DNA of 64,000 bases from Phycobacter sedimenti (GCF_038148855.1 NZ_JBBVGR010000003.1:1-64000); one strand, 5' to 3'. Numbered from the stretch's first letter, positions 35,470 through 44,646 are shown. Translations and numbers: made by a program. Notes: a model not told the origin generated them from the sequence alone.

Positions 35470-36804
35470 ATGCGAATCTGGATGACGGCGGCAGCCTTTG
35501 CTGCAACCGGAACACTCGCTGGGGCCACCGCGCCCGATATTTCCCTGCGGCCTGCTGGCAGGCCTATGGCGCAGGAGCAGAACGGGGTTCAACTGGCAGC
35601 GGCGATCTCCCTGCGGCCCCCGGCGCGGCCCGGAGATCTTGCCTCGGTCGTCGACACACCGGAGGAGGCTCAGCCGGTGGCCTCCAACAGCGCCTTTCAA
35701 GCCTGGATCAATAGCTTTCGCAAACGCGCGCTGGCGCAGGGCATCACTTCAGCCACATTCAACCGGGCCTTCCGGGGCGTGGAATACGACAACGAGGTCA
35801 TCCGCCGCGATCGCAACCAGTCCGAATTCACCAAGACGCTGGAAGAGTATCTGGCCAGCGCGGTTTCGGACACCCGTGTCAAGAACGGAAAAAACGCCCT
35901 GCGGGAGCAGCGCCGCCGCCTGAACCAGATCGAGGCTACCTATGGTGTCGACAAGGAAGTCGTGGTCGCCGTCTGGGGCTTGGAAAGCAACTATGGCAAC
36001 AACCGCGGCAACATGGATGTCATCCAGTCGCTGGCAACACTCGCCTATGACGGACGGCGCGGAACGTTTTTTGAAAAGCAGCTGATCGCCGCGCTGAAGA
36101 TCCTGCAATCGGGAGACGTCCCGCCGCGCAAGATGACCGGCAGCTGGGCCGGCGCCATGGGGCACACCCAGTTCATCCCCACCTCTTACCTGGCCTATGC
36201 GGTTGATTTCACCGGCGATGGCAAGCGGGACATCTGGTCGGACAACCCTTCTGATGCGCTGGCCTCGACAGCGGCCTATCTGAAACGGTTTGGCTGGGTG
36301 AAAGGGCAGCCCTGGGGCGTGGAGGTCAAACTGCCACGCGGCTTCAATTACGGGCTGGTTGGACGGTCGATCCAGAAATCCCCGGCGGAATGGGCACGGC
36401 TTGGGGTTACGGGCATGGATGGCAGAGCCGTACCGAACTACGGCTCCGGCGCGCTCCTGCTGCCTGCGGGCGGAAAAGGCCCCGCCTTCATGGTCTTCAA
36501 GAACTTTTCGGTGATCGAGCGGTACAACGCTGCTGATGCCTATGTGATCGGCGTCGGGCACCTGTCGGACCGGATCAAGGGCGGTGGCGAATTTCAGGCG
36601 AAATGGCCGGGCGGAGACCGCGCCCTCACCTTCCGTGAACGCAAGGAACTGCAGCGCAGGCTGACCCGTGCCGGCTTCAATACCGGCGGCGTCGACGGCA
36701 AGATCGGCCCCAAGACGCTGGGCGCCATTCGGGCCTATCAAAGCGCCAAAGGGCTGGTGCCCGACGGCTTTGCCTCGCTCAGCCTGCTAAAGCACCTCCG
36801 CTAG
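35470..36804 (+). CDS. Lytic murein transglycosylase, MltB family
   Basis: Cleaves peptidoglycan glycan strands to 1,6-anhydro-muropeptides in the periplasm. The 444-residue protein has a signal peptide (1-20), a low-complexity linker with two copies of ISLRPxxRP (24-32 and 46-54), and a transglycosylase_SLT_2 domain (about 75-365). The catalytic Glu172 lies in VWGLESNYG, and MGHTQFIP, the substrate loop, follows. A C-terminal peptidoglycan-binding_1 domain spans about 385-443. No lipobox Cys is present, so it is soluble, unlike E. coli MltB. Confidence 0.93.
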   Translation: MRIWMTAAAFAATGTLAGATAPDISLRPAGRPMAQEQNGVQLAAAISLRPPARPGDLASVVDTPEEAQPVASNSAFQAWINSFRKRALAQGITSATFNRAFRGVEYDNEVIRRDRNQSEFTKTLEEYLASAVSDTRVKNGKNALREQRRRLNQIEATYGVDKEVVVAVWGLESNYGNNRGNMDVIQSLATLAYDGRRGTFFEKQLIAALKILQSGDVPPRKMTGSWAGAMGHTQFIPTSYLAYAVDFTGDGKRDIWSDNPSDALASTAAYLKRFGWVKGQPWGVEVKLPRGFNYGLVGRSIQKSPAEWARLGVTGMDGRAVPNYGSGALLLPAGGKGPAFMVFKNFSVIERYNAADAYVIGVGHLSDRIKGGGEFQAKWPGGDRALTFRERKELQRRLTRAGFNTGGVDGKIGPKTLGAIRAYQSAKGLVPDGFASLSLLKHLR

Positions 36805-36828
36805 GTCGACGCCCTCCACACAACAAGA

Positions 36829-36860
36829 AAAGGCCCCGAGCGTTCTGCTTCGGGGCCTTT
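36829..36860. terminator. Bidirectional terminator
   Basis: AAAGGCCCCGA (36829-36839) pairs with TCGGGGCCTTT (36850-36860), giving A/T-flanked stems that work on both strands. It separates the transglycosylase from the convergent polyamine permease gene. Confidence 0.88.
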
Positions 36861-36882
36861 GTTACTCTCATATCTTGAGCGA

Positions 36883-38058
36883 TCAGCCGGGGCTCATGCC
36901 GCGCAGGCGTTCGGACCGGCGACGCAGCAGTTCCAGAACGGTCAGCAGGCAGATCGAGATCGCGACGAGAATCGTTGCCACCGCCAGGATGGTCGGAGAA
37001 ATCTGCTCGCGCAGGCCAGTGAACATCTGCCACGGCAAGGTCTTCTGCCCCGCTGAGCCAACGAAGAGCACCACGACCACCTCGTCAAACGAAGTGATGA
37101 AGGCAAAGAGACCGCCCGAAATAACACCGGGCAGGATGAGCGGCATCTGCACCCTGAAGAAGGTCGTCACAGGGTCGGCGCCCATATTGGCGGCCGCTCG
37201 TGTCAGCGACCGGTCAAAGCCCACGAGGGTCGCGGTCACGGTGATGATCACAAACGGAATACCCAGCGCTGCGTGCGCAAGGACAACACCGAAATATGTC
37301 CCCTGCATCCCGATACGGCTGTAGAAGAAATACATGCCCGCAGCCGAGATGATCAGCGGCACGATCATCGGCGAGATCAGGATCGCCATGATCGCCCGGC
37401 GGAACGGCACATGCGGCTGACTAAGGCCGATCGCGGCCAGAGTGCCGAAAGTCACAGAAAGCACCGTCGCCATCGGCGCGATCTTGACGGAATTCCACAA
37501 CGCCTGCTGCCAGTCGGAATTGGTAAAGAAGTCCTCATAGTGCTTGAGTGAATAGCCCGCCGGATCAAACCGCAGCATCTCGGGAGTGAAGGTGAAGAAG
37601 TCTTCGGCATTAAAGCTGAGCGGCATCACCACCAGAATCGGCGTGATCAGGAAGACGAAGATCACACCGCAGATCACACGGAATGTATAGTGCCACAGGA
37701 CCTGCCCGGGGGTCAGGTAGGGGGCCAGATGCTGACGGTACCGCGAGGTGGCAAGCCAGAAGATGAACCAGCCGGCAAACCAGCCGAACAGGCCGCCAAG
37801 CACGGCTTCGGGCAGGCCACCCAAAATGTAGCCAATCACCAGAAACAGCACGAAGGTTGCCCAGCGCAGCGGTTTTTCCTTGTCGGCCATACCGGCAAAA
37901 ACAAAGCCGAGTACGCCCATCAGGGCTGCACCGATCAGGATCCCGATCAGCCCGGTGGCCTGCGCCGTGCCGACAAAAAGGCCAAAGAAGGCTCCGGCGC
38001 CCGCTGCGACAGCAGCGGTGAAACCGGGCGTTTGAGGTGTAACAGGTGTCAGTGCCAT
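36883..38058 (-). CDS. Polyamine-type ABC permease with N-terminal membrane extension (PotC-like)
   Basis: Inner-membrane permease of the spermidine/putrescine class. The canonical PotC-like part begins near residue 120 and carries the EAA-type loop TRAAANMGADPVTTFFRVQMPLILPG for the ATPase contact. Uniquely, about 110 residues precede it, with three or four extra hydrophobic segments (about 14-32, 36-56, 68-82, 86-104), giving 391 residues against about 265 usual. It is the last gene of the minus-strand transporter; 5 nt separate it from the other permease. Confidence 0.87.
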   Translation of the reverse strand: MALTPVTPQTPGFTAAVAAGAGAFFGLFVGTAQATGLIGILIGAALMGVLGFVFAGMADKEKPLRWATFVLFLVIGYILGGLPEAVLGGLFGWFAGWFIFWLATSRYRQHLAPYLTPGQVLWHYTFRVICGVIFVFLITPILVVMPLSFNAEDFFTFTPEMLRFDPAGYSLKHYEDFFTNSDWQQALWNSVKIAPMATVLSVTFGTLAAIGLSQPHVPFRRAIMAILISPMIVPLIISAAGMYFFYSRIGMQGTYFGVVLAHAALGIPFVIITVTATLVGFDRSLTRAAANMGADPVTTFFRVQMPLILPGVISGGLFAFITSFDEVVVVLFVGSAGQKTLPWQMFTGLREQISPTILAVATILVAISICLLTVLELLRRRSERLRGMSPG

Positions 38059-38063
38059 GTGTC

Positions 38064-39743
38064 TTATCCCAGCTTCACGTTGTCGATGCCGACGATCTTG
38101 TCATAGGCCCAGTAGAGCAGCAGAACGACCACCAGAAGGATCGCGCCCAGCGCCGCCGCCAGACCCCAGTTGAGCGAGGACGAGATGTGATAGGCAATCC
38201 GGTTCGAGATGAAGACACCCTTGGTGCCGCCAACGATCTCGGGCGTGATGTAGTAGCCGATGGCAAGGATAAAGACGAGGATCGACCCAGCCCCTATGCC
38301 CGGCACCGACTGCGGGAAATAGACCCGCCAGAAGGCCGTCCAGTTGGTTGCGCCAAGGGATTTGGCGGCGCGCAGGTAGGATGGATTGATCGTCTGCATC
38401 ACCGAATACATCGGCAGGATCATGAACGGCAGCAGGATGTGGGTCATCGCCACGATAGTGCCGAACTGGTTGTTGATCATCACAAGGCGGGCGTCATCCG
38501 CCACCAGTCCCAGCCAGACCAGAACGTCGTTAATGACCCCCTGCTGCTGCAGCATCACCTTCCAGGCCGACGTCCGCACCAGAAGCGAGGTCCAGAACGG
38601 CAGCAGGACCAGGATCATCAGCAGGTTGGCGGACCGCGCCGGCAGGTTCGCCAGGATCCAGGCAATCGGATAGGCCAGAACGATGCAAGACGCCGTGATC
38701 ACCAGGGACATGAACATCGTGCGCTGGAACAGCGTGATGTAGATCTGCTGGTTCTCGGGGCGCGCCTCGGCTCCGTCTGGCCCCTTCTGCATGTCGATGG
38801 AGTTCAGGAAATAGCCACTGGTGTATTTGGGGCTGTAGGTCTGAATCGTGCGCCAGTTGTCGATATCACCCCAGTCCTCGTCGATATCGAGAAAGGATGC
38901 CTTGAACGAAATGGGCTCCAGGCCCGCAAGCGCCTCGGCCGCCGATTTCAGCTCGGCTGCGCCAGGACCGGTGTATCCGGCAAGTCTATCAGCACCGCCC
39001 GGTGCCTGCACTTCGCTGGCAAAGGCGACAAGCACGCTTTCCCAAGGATCTTCCTCGGCTACAACCTTCTCGTCGACCACCGCCGTGAACAGCGCGAAAT
39101 CGGTATAGGCCTGCGCCATGCGCGGGAAGCGTTCGGAAATCTCGGCTCCGGGGACGTAACCGATATCCATGGCAAACGCCCCATCGGTCAGCTGACCCAT
39201 CTTGGTCTTCTGCGCTTCCAGCAGCGCGGAGTCGCCTGCCGCGCCGGTGCCGCCGGTCATTATTGCGAACCACAGCGCTTCGTCCTTGAGGGCGCCGCCA
39301 CCGGCGCGTTCTATGGCTTTCACATGGTCCTTGCCGATATCATCGACTTTGCGGCCACTGCTGCGGAACAAAGACGAGATACCCGTCTGTTCATAGTTCA
39401 GGCGCGTACCAAGCTTGGTGTGTTCCTTGGCTTCCGCGGCGACAAAGAGGTCATAGTACAGGTCTTCATAGACCGCTTCTCCGGGGGCTTCGCCGCTCTT
39501 GGCATCCCAGTTCTGCAGGGTTGCAACCGTCTTGGGAAGCGTATCCGAAACGATCCGGTTCTCGACCGAGCGGAACAGCATATCCGCAATCGGGAGAATG
39601 AAGGTCAAAAGGATGAACAGCAAAAGGGGCGCGATCAGCATCAGCGCACGCAGCTTTTGCATTCTCAGGGCGCGGGCCAGGCTGCGCTTCAATGGCGTGC
39701 CGTCAGCCGCCAGAACCGGGCCGGATTGGGTGGTATCGCTCAT
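38064..39743 (-). CDS. Polyamine-type ABC permease with large periplasmic insert (PotB-like)
   Basis: Partner permease. TM1 is at about 32-55; TM2 begins only near 342. The intervening 275 residues form a soluble, acidic, mostly helical insert. From TM2 onward it is a normal PotB-like permease with the EAA loop YLRAAKSLGATNWTAFWRVY. The total is 559 residues against about 285 usual. The ATG at 39743 (MSDTTQ) is chosen; 20 further codons are open upstream but with no ribosome site. It lies downstream of the binding-protein gene after a stem-loop. Confidence 0.87.
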   Translation of the reverse strand: MSDTTQSGPVLAADGTPLKRSLARALRMQKLRALMLIAPLLLFILLTFILPIADMLFRSVENRIVSDTLPKTVATLQNWDAKSGEAPGEAVYEDLYYDLFVAAEAKEHTKLGTRLNYEQTGISSLFRSSGRKVDDIGKDHVKAIERAGGGALKDEALWFAIMTGGTGAAGDSALLEAQKTKMGQLTDGAFAMDIGYVPGAEISERFPRMAQAYTDFALFTAVVDEKVVAEEDPWESVLVAFASEVQAPGGADRLAGYTGPGAAELKSAAEALAGLEPISFKASFLDIDEDWGDIDNWRTIQTYSPKYTSGYFLNSIDMQKGPDGAEARPENQQIYITLFQRTMFMSLVITASCIVLAYPIAWILANLPARSANLLMILVLLPFWTSLLVRTSAWKVMLQQQGVINDVLVWLGLVADDARLVMINNQFGTIVAMTHILLPFMILPMYSVMQTINPSYLRAAKSLGATNWTAFWRVYFPQSVPGIGAGSILVFILAIGYYITPEIVGGTKGVFISNRIAYHISSSLNWGLAAALGAILLVVVLLLYWAYDKIVGIDNVKLG

Positions 39744-39829
39744 ATCTATCCCTGTGTTTTGCCCGCAGTGTCCCTCGCGGGTTTTGCTCTTCCGGCCGTT
39801 CAAACGCGGCTTGCTGTGAAGAGTGAAGG

Positions 39830-39856
39830 GCCAGAGAGCGGCGGGCGCTCTCTGGC
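39830..39856 (-). promoter_or_regulatory. Intercistronic stem-loop after the binding-protein gene
   Basis: GCCAGAGAGCG (39830-39840) pairs exactly with CGCTCTCTGGC (39846-39856), an 11-bp stem with a 5-nt loop 17 nt after the binding-protein stop. No U-run follows on the minus strand. Such hairpins commonly protect the binding-protein mRNA and lower permease expression. Confidence 0.65.
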
Positions 39857-39873
39857 AAGACTTTCAGGTCGGC

Positions 39874-40974
39874 TTACTTCGCCAGCCAAGCCTGGAATTT
39901 CGCGTCGATGTCGTCGCGGTAGTCAGCCCAGAACTCGTAGTTGTAGAGGAACGTGTTCTTGGCGTTGTTGGGGTCGGTCGGCATGTGCGGAGCCATGTCG
40001 ATGCCGAGGTCCGCGTGCTTGCCAACCAGAGGAGCCGAAGAGGCACGTGCGGGACCGTACGAGATGTACTTGGCCTGATCCGCCAGACGCTGGGTGTCGG
40101 TTGCGAACATGATGTAGTCGAGAGCACGTGCCTTGCGCTCTTCTGAGAGACCTGCCGGGATGATCCAGCCGTCCAGGTCAAAGACCTGCGCGTCCCACAT
40201 CATGGCAACCGGCTGCTTCTGCTCTTCGATGACCGAGAACAGACGACCGTTGTAGGTGGAACCCATCACGACTTCGCCATCAGCCAGCAGCTGCGGGGTG
40301 TCGGCGCCCGCGGACCACCAGATCACGCTGTCCTTGATGGTGTCGAGCTTGGCCAGGGCCTGCTCTTGACCTTCTTCGGTCTCCAGCACGTCATAGACGT
40401 CTTCCTTGGCGACGCCGTCACAAAGCAGAGCCCATTCCATGTTGTTGATCGGACGCTTTTCAAGCGCGCGCTTGCCCGGATAGGCTTCGAGGTCGAAGAC
40501 ATCGCAGATGTCATCCGGCGGGGTGTCGCCAACCATGTCGGTGCGGTAGCCGAAGGTGGTGGAGTAGACGATCTGCGGGATGAAGCAGTCGGACACAAGC
40601 AGTTCACCAAAATCCTCGGACGCCGGGGTGCCATCGGGCGCAGCCGCCAGCTGGGTGTCGGCATCGATTTCCATCGCCAGGCCTTCGTCGCACAGACGCA
40701 TGGCGTCAGCGGCAACCACGTCGACCACGTCCCAGGTCACGTTGCCCGCTTCGTTCATCGCGCGCAGCTTGGCCACGGCTTCGGCGGAGGACTCATCGTT
40801 GATGATCTTGACGCCGGTCTTCTCGGAATAGGGCTCGTGATAAGCCTTGAGCTGGGAGTTCGAGTACGCCCCGCCCCAGGACACGATGGTCATCTCATCT
40901 GCCATTTCCGCAAACGCCATGGGCGCGCAGAGGGCTGTGGAGGCTGCAAGGGCAGTCAGTTTTGTGAGTTTCAT
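39874..40974 (-). CDS. Extracellular polyamine-type solute-binding protein (PotD-like)
   Basis: Periplasmic binding protein, 366 residues, with a signal peptide cleaved after PMAFA. The mature part is a PotD/PotF-family fold: MTIVSWGGAYSNSQLKAY at the N-terminus, then DVVDVVAADAMRLCDEG, and GRLFSVIEEQKQPVAMMWD. Four Cys may form disulfides. The ATG at 40974 sits 9 nt after AGGAG; a GTG two codons earlier is too close to the site. Ligand class (polyamine) rests on family and neighbours. Confidence 0.88.
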   Translation of the reverse strand: MKLTKLTALAASTALCAPMAFAEMADEMTIVSWGGAYSNSQLKAYHEPYSEKTGVKIINDESSAEAVAKLRAMNEAGNVTWDVVDVVAADAMRLCDEGLAMEIDADTQLAAAPDGTPASEDFGELLVSDCFIPQIVYSTTFGYRTDMVGDTPPDDICDVFDLEAYPGKRALEKRPINNMEWALLCDGVAKEDVYDVLETEEGQEQALAKLDTIKDSVIWWSAGADTPQLLADGEVVMGSTYNGRLFSVIEEQKQPVAMMWDAQVFDLDGWIIPAGLSEERKARALDYIMFATDTQRLADQAKYISYGPARASSAPLVGKHADLGIDMAPHMPTDPNNAKNTFLYNYEFWADYRDDIDAKFQAWLAK

Positions 40975-41059
40975 AAACACTCTCTCCTTGTTGATCTTGA
41001 ATTTACGTCATGTCCCCCGGTCACTTGGCCGCCAGGGGTTTAGAGGCAGCGCGCTGGCG

Positions 41060-42229
41060 TCAGGCGTCCAACGCGCGGCAATCTTCGGGCAACCAGCCGA
41101 TTTCAATCTGCTGACCGGGCTTCAGACGCACCTGGTCAGGCGCGTTACGCGTCTTGATGATGAACTCATCATTGCCGGCCACCCGCAGGCGTGTGCGGAA
41201 GATGTCACCCATATAGATGAACTCCAGCACCTCCGCTTTCAGGGTATGCGCCCCTTCCTGGAGACGCTCCTTGTTGTACTCGACCCGCTCGGGGCGGATG
41301 GAGACGCGGGTGCGCTCACCGGGCTGCGAGACATTGACCGGCTTGCAGTCGATCAGCTCCCCGCCATCCAGCTGAACCAGCGCAAGACCGTTGTTGATCT
41401 CCTTGACGGTGCCTTCGAGGGTGTTGTTCTCCCCGATAAACTGGGCAACGAAGCTGTTTTCCGGCTCTTCATAAAGCAGGTCCGGCGGTGCCAGCTGCTG
41501 AATGCGGCCGTCATTGAAGACCGCCACGCGGTCCGACATGGTCAGCGCTTCGGTCTGATCGTGGGTCACGTAGACCACGGTGATCCCCAGTCGATGCGCC
41601 AGGTCGGTGATTTCGAACTGCATCTTTTCACGCAGCTGCTTGTCGAGCGCACCAAGCGGTTCATCCATCAGAACCAGCTCGGGTTCGAACACCAGTGCAC
41701 GCGCCAAGGCGACACGCTGCTGCTGACCACCCGAAAGCTGCGACGGCCTGCGGCCGCCAAAGTCGCCCATCTCGACCATATCCAGCGCGCGTTTGACTTT
41801 TTCCTCACGCTGGGACTTGCCAATCTTGCGCACCTCAAGCGGAAAGCTGAGGTTCTCCGCGATGGTCATGTGCGGGAACAGGGCGTAGTTCTGGAACACC
41901 ATGCCGATGCCGCGTTTGTGAGGCGGAATATTGTTGATGGAAACGCCGCCGAGCCGGATGTCGCCATGGGTGGCGGTTTCAAAGCCGGCCAGCATCATCA
42001 GGCAGGTGGTTTTGCCGGAACCAGACGGCCCCAGCATCGTCAGAAACTCACCTTTGGGCATCACCAGGTTCAGGTCTTTGACGACGAGCGTTTCGCCATC
42101 ATAACTCTTTTGGACGCGTTCGAATTCAACGAACGCATCACTGTTTGACGCATCAGCCAAAACAGGCTCCCCGTGTTGATTTGGCAGTTTGTTCTGCACT
42201 TCTTTCACTGATGTAAACATACCCACCAT
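41060..42229 (-). CDS. Polyamine-type ABC transporter ATPase (PotA-like)
   Basis: Cytoplasmic ATPase of 389 residues. It shows Walker A LGPSGSGKTTCLMM, Q-loop, the LSGGQQQRVALARAL signature, Walker B LVLMDEPLGALD, His-switch THDQTEA, and a C-terminal TOBE domain (about 300-385) with SIRPERV. It is first of the ATPase-binding protein-permease-permease order on the minus strand. The start is uncertain: ATGs at 42229 and 42220 both lack a good ribosome site. Confidence 0.93.
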   Translation of the reverse strand: MVGMFTSVKEVQNKLPNQHGEPVLADASNSDAFVEFERVQKSYDGETLVVKDLNLVMPKGEFLTMLGPSGSGKTTCLMMLAGFETATHGDIRLGGVSINNIPPHKRGIGMVFQNYALFPHMTIAENLSFPLEVRKIGKSQREEKVKRALDMVEMGDFGGRRPSQLSGGQQQRVALARALVFEPELVLMDEPLGALDKQLREKMQFEITDLAHRLGITVVYVTHDQTEALTMSDRVAVFNDGRIQQLAPPDLLYEEPENSFVAQFIGENNTLEGTVKEINNGLALVQLDGGELIDCKPVNVSQPGERTRVSIRPERVEYNKERLQEGAHTLKAEVLEFIYMGDIFRTRLRVAGNDEFIIKTRNAPDQVRLKPGQQIEIGWLPEDCRALDA

Positions 42230-42500
42230 GTGGGATGCAACCGGATCGTCCGATCAGTGTTGAAAGTCAGCTTATGCGCAGCCTGCCGACTGATGGGATC
42301 GCTTGCGACATATATGAGATAAATTGCGGCATATTTGCGATAACTGCGCGAACTGCGCTCAAAACAAAAGAATATGTCGCAAGGAAACGAAGAAGGGCCC
42401 CGCAGACACTGACGAAAACGCCAATTGCGAGGCCCATTTTTTTTGCAAAACGGAAGTCAGGCTTCCCTATTATCAGTCAAACCGGTCGTTAATGCGGGAA
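42230..42500. promoter_or_regulatory. Leader with repeated TTGCGACATAT motif
   Basis: This 271-nt gap upstream of the ATPase gene carries CTTGCGACATAT (42302-42313) and its exact inverse ATATGTCGCAAG (42372-42383), with a variant TTGCGGCATAT (42324-42334) between. The arrangement looks like a multi-site operator or a long-range stem. A poly-T run (42438-42444) and a small hairpin near 42395-42435 could end the aminotransferase transcript. Confidence 0.5.
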
Positions 42501-43895
42501 TCAGGCGCTCTTGAGCAGGCCCTGCTCCTTGAGGGCAGCGTGGCACTCATCCAGCGACAGGCGCGCGCGCGCGATCAGCATGTCGATCTCTTCCGGCTTG
42601 ATCACCAGCGGCGGCGAGATGATCATCCGGTCGCCCACATGACGCATCACCAGATTGTTGGCAAAGCAGCGCTCTCGGCAGATGTAGCCCACGGTGCCCG
42701 CAGGAGCCGCAAAGGCCGCGCGGGCCTCCTTGTTCGGCGTCAGCGCGATAGAGCCCATCATGCCAACGATCTTGGCCTCGCCCACAAGCGGATGATCGGT
42801 CAGCGCCTCCCATTTCTTTTTCAGATAGGGGGCCGCAACCTCCCGCACGTGTCCGATGACGTTTTCCTCTTCCAGAATACGAAGGTTCTCCAGCGCCACG
42901 GCCGAGGACACCGGGTGCCCGGAATAGGTATAGCCATGGTTGAACTCATCCCCCGCGATCACGGCGGCGACCTCATCGGATACGATGGAGCCACCGATCG
43001 GCGCATAGCCGGACGACAGACCCTTGGCGATGGTCATGATATCGGGGCGGATGCCCATGGTCTGGCTGCCGAACCAGTTTCCAGTCCGGCCAAAGCCGCA
43101 GATCACCTCGTCCGCGATCAGCAGGATCTCATACTTGTCGCAGATCCGCTGGATCTCGGGCCAGTAGGTGGCCGGGGGTACGATCACGCCGCCTGCACCC
43201 TGTACCGGCTCGGCGATGAAGGCCGCAACGCGATCCTCACCCAGTTCCAGAATCGCCTGTTCCAGCTCTTGTGCACGCTGCAGCCCGAAGTCTTCGGGGG
43301 ACATATCGCCCCCTTCGGCCCACCAATGAGGCTGGTTGATGTGGTGAATATCCGGGATCGGCAGGCCGCCCTGCTCGTGCATGGCGCTCATGCCGCCAAG
43401 GCTGCCACTGCCCACGGAAGAGCCGTGATAGGCGTTCTTGCGGCTGATGATGATCGACTTGCTCGGCTTGCCCTTCAGCGCCCAGTAATGGCGCACCATC
43501 CGGATGTTGGTGTCATTTGCCTCCGAGCCGGACCCGGCAAAGAAGACATGGTTCAGATCGCCCGGCGCCAGTTCGGCGATCTTGTTGGCCAGCGCGATGG
43601 CGGGCACATGGGTCGTCTGGAAGAAGGTGTTGTAATACGGCAGCTCGCGCATCTGACGGGCGGCTACATCGGCCAGCTCATCGCGGCCGTAGCCAATGTT
43701 CACACACCATAGCCCCGCCATGGCGTCCAGGATCTGGTTGCCCTCGCTGTCGGTCAGCGTAACGCCACTGGCACGGGTGATGATACGCGCGCCTTTTTGG
43801 GCCAGTTCACCATTGGCGGTAAACGGGTGCATGTGGTGCGCGGCGTCCAGGGCCTGCAATTCGGCCGTCGGCATGTGGTTGGTGATCGCATTCAT
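42501..43895 (-). CDS. Putrescine-pyruvate aminotransferase (SpuC-like class III)
   Basis: PLP aminotransferase that moves the terminal amine of putrescine (or a related polyamine) to pyruvate, giving 4-aminobutyraldehyde. At 464 residues it follows the Pseudomonas SpuC sequence closely: LWCVNIGYGR, GSGSEANDT (phosphate site), NAYHGSS, ADEVICGFGRTG and the Schiff-base Lys291 in TIAKGLSSGY. Placement beside two polyamine transporters supports the substrate. It sits 64 nt downstream of the GntR gene, with which it may be co-transcribed. Confidence 0.88.
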   Translation of the reverse strand: MNAITNHMPTAELQALDAAHHMHPFTANGELAQKGARIITRASGVTLTDSEGNQILDAMAGLWCVNIGYGRDELADVAARQMRELPYYNTFFQTTHVPAIALANKIAELAPGDLNHVFFAGSGSEANDTNIRMVRHYWALKGKPSKSIIISRKNAYHGSSVGSGSLGGMSAMHEQGGLPIPDIHHINQPHWWAEGGDMSPEDFGLQRAQELEQAILELGEDRVAAFIAEPVQGAGGVIVPPATYWPEIQRICDKYEILLIADEVICGFGRTGNWFGSQTMGIRPDIMTIAKGLSSGYAPIGGSIVSDEVAAVIAGDEFNHGYTYSGHPVSSAVALENLRILEEENVIGHVREVAAPYLKKKWEALTDHPLVGEAKIVGMMGSIALTPNKEARAAFAAPAGTVGYICRERCFANNLVMRHVGDRMIISPPLVIKPEEIDMLIARARLSLDECHAALKEQGLLKSA

Positions 43896-43928
43896 AGGAG
43901 TCGCTCCAAAATAAGAGATTGGGTCCAG

Positions 43929-43942
43929 AATATGATCAAATT
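43929..43942. promoter_or_regulatory. ATGATCAAATT site before the aminotransferase gene
   Basis: TGATCA (43933-43938), followed by AA-TT, lies about 38 nt upstream of the aminotransferase start. A near-identical TTGATCAAATC lies upstream of the PotF-like gene at 44733. Shared half-sites suggest one regulator, probably the GntR protein between them. Confidence 0.4.
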
Positions 43943-43959
43943 CTGCAGTGTCAATCGAA

Positions 43960-44646
43960 TCAGTTGCTCTCGGCCAACCCCATGCTCACCTGCTCCATGC
44001 CCTGACAAACGTCCCGCTCCATCGCCAGAGCAGCCATTTCCGGATCCCTGCGACGCAAGGCCTCAAGGATGTCTTTGTGACGGTCCGGAAAGCTCTGCGT
44101 GCCAAAGCGTCCGCAGACCACCCGCAGCGAGGGGCCGAACCGTAGCCAAAGACGGTCAGCCAGATCGGTCAGAATCGGGGCACCCGCATGACCATAGAGC
44201 GCCGTGTGGAAGCTGTAGTTCTGGGCCAGGTAGCCCGGCACATCTCCGGTGGAAATGGCCCTGTCGAGATCCGTATCAATCCGCTCTAATTCGGCAATAT
44301 CCTCATCGGAGATATTGACTGTTGCCAGCCTCGAAAGCTCGCACTCTATTGTTTTTCTGGCAAAAATAAGCTCCTTCACATCCGCTGGCGTTATCTGGGG
44401 CACCGACACGCGCCGATTGCCCTGGAACACCAGCGCCCCATCGGAGATCAACCTGCGGATGGCTTCGCGCACCGGGGTCATTCCCGCGTCCAGAGCTGCT
44501 GTCAGCCCCTGGATCGTCACCGCCTGTCCCGGCGCCAGCTCACCAAACAGGATCTGTTCCCGCAACTGTTGATAGACGGCCTCATGAGCGGGCCGTTTTG
44601 CAGCGCCCTCACCTGCGTCCTGCGCCGAAGAACTGGTCTCTGTCAC
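43960..44646 (-). CDS. GntR-family regulator (FCD) of the polyamine cluster
   Basis: A 228-residue regulator with a winged helix (about 25-95; GLTAALDAGMTPVREAIRRL) and a helical FCD domain. The GTG at 44646 is chosen because AGGAGG lies 10 nt upstream; an ATG 13 codons earlier has no site. It is placed between the aminotransferase operon and the divergent PotF-like transporter, so it probably controls both in response to a polyamine or its product. Confidence 0.87.
   Translation of the reverse strand: MTETSSSAQDAGEGAAKRPAHEAVYQQLREQILFGELAPGQAVTIQGLTAALDAGMTPVREAIRRLISDGALVFQGNRRVSVPQITPADVKELIFARKTIECELSRLATVNISDEDIAELERIDTDLDRAISTGDVPGYLAQNYSFHTALYGHAGAPILTDLADRLWLRFGPSLRVVCGRFGTQSFPDRHKDILEALRRRDPEMAALAMERDVCQGMEQVSMGLAESN

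Noticed and set aside
38046..40112. 688-residue plus-strand open frame
   Set aside because: It is antisense to the permease and binding-protein genes; it has no family motif.
42324..43712. 462-residue plus-strand open frame
   Set aside because: It is antisense to the SpuC-like aminotransferase, whose motifs are complete.
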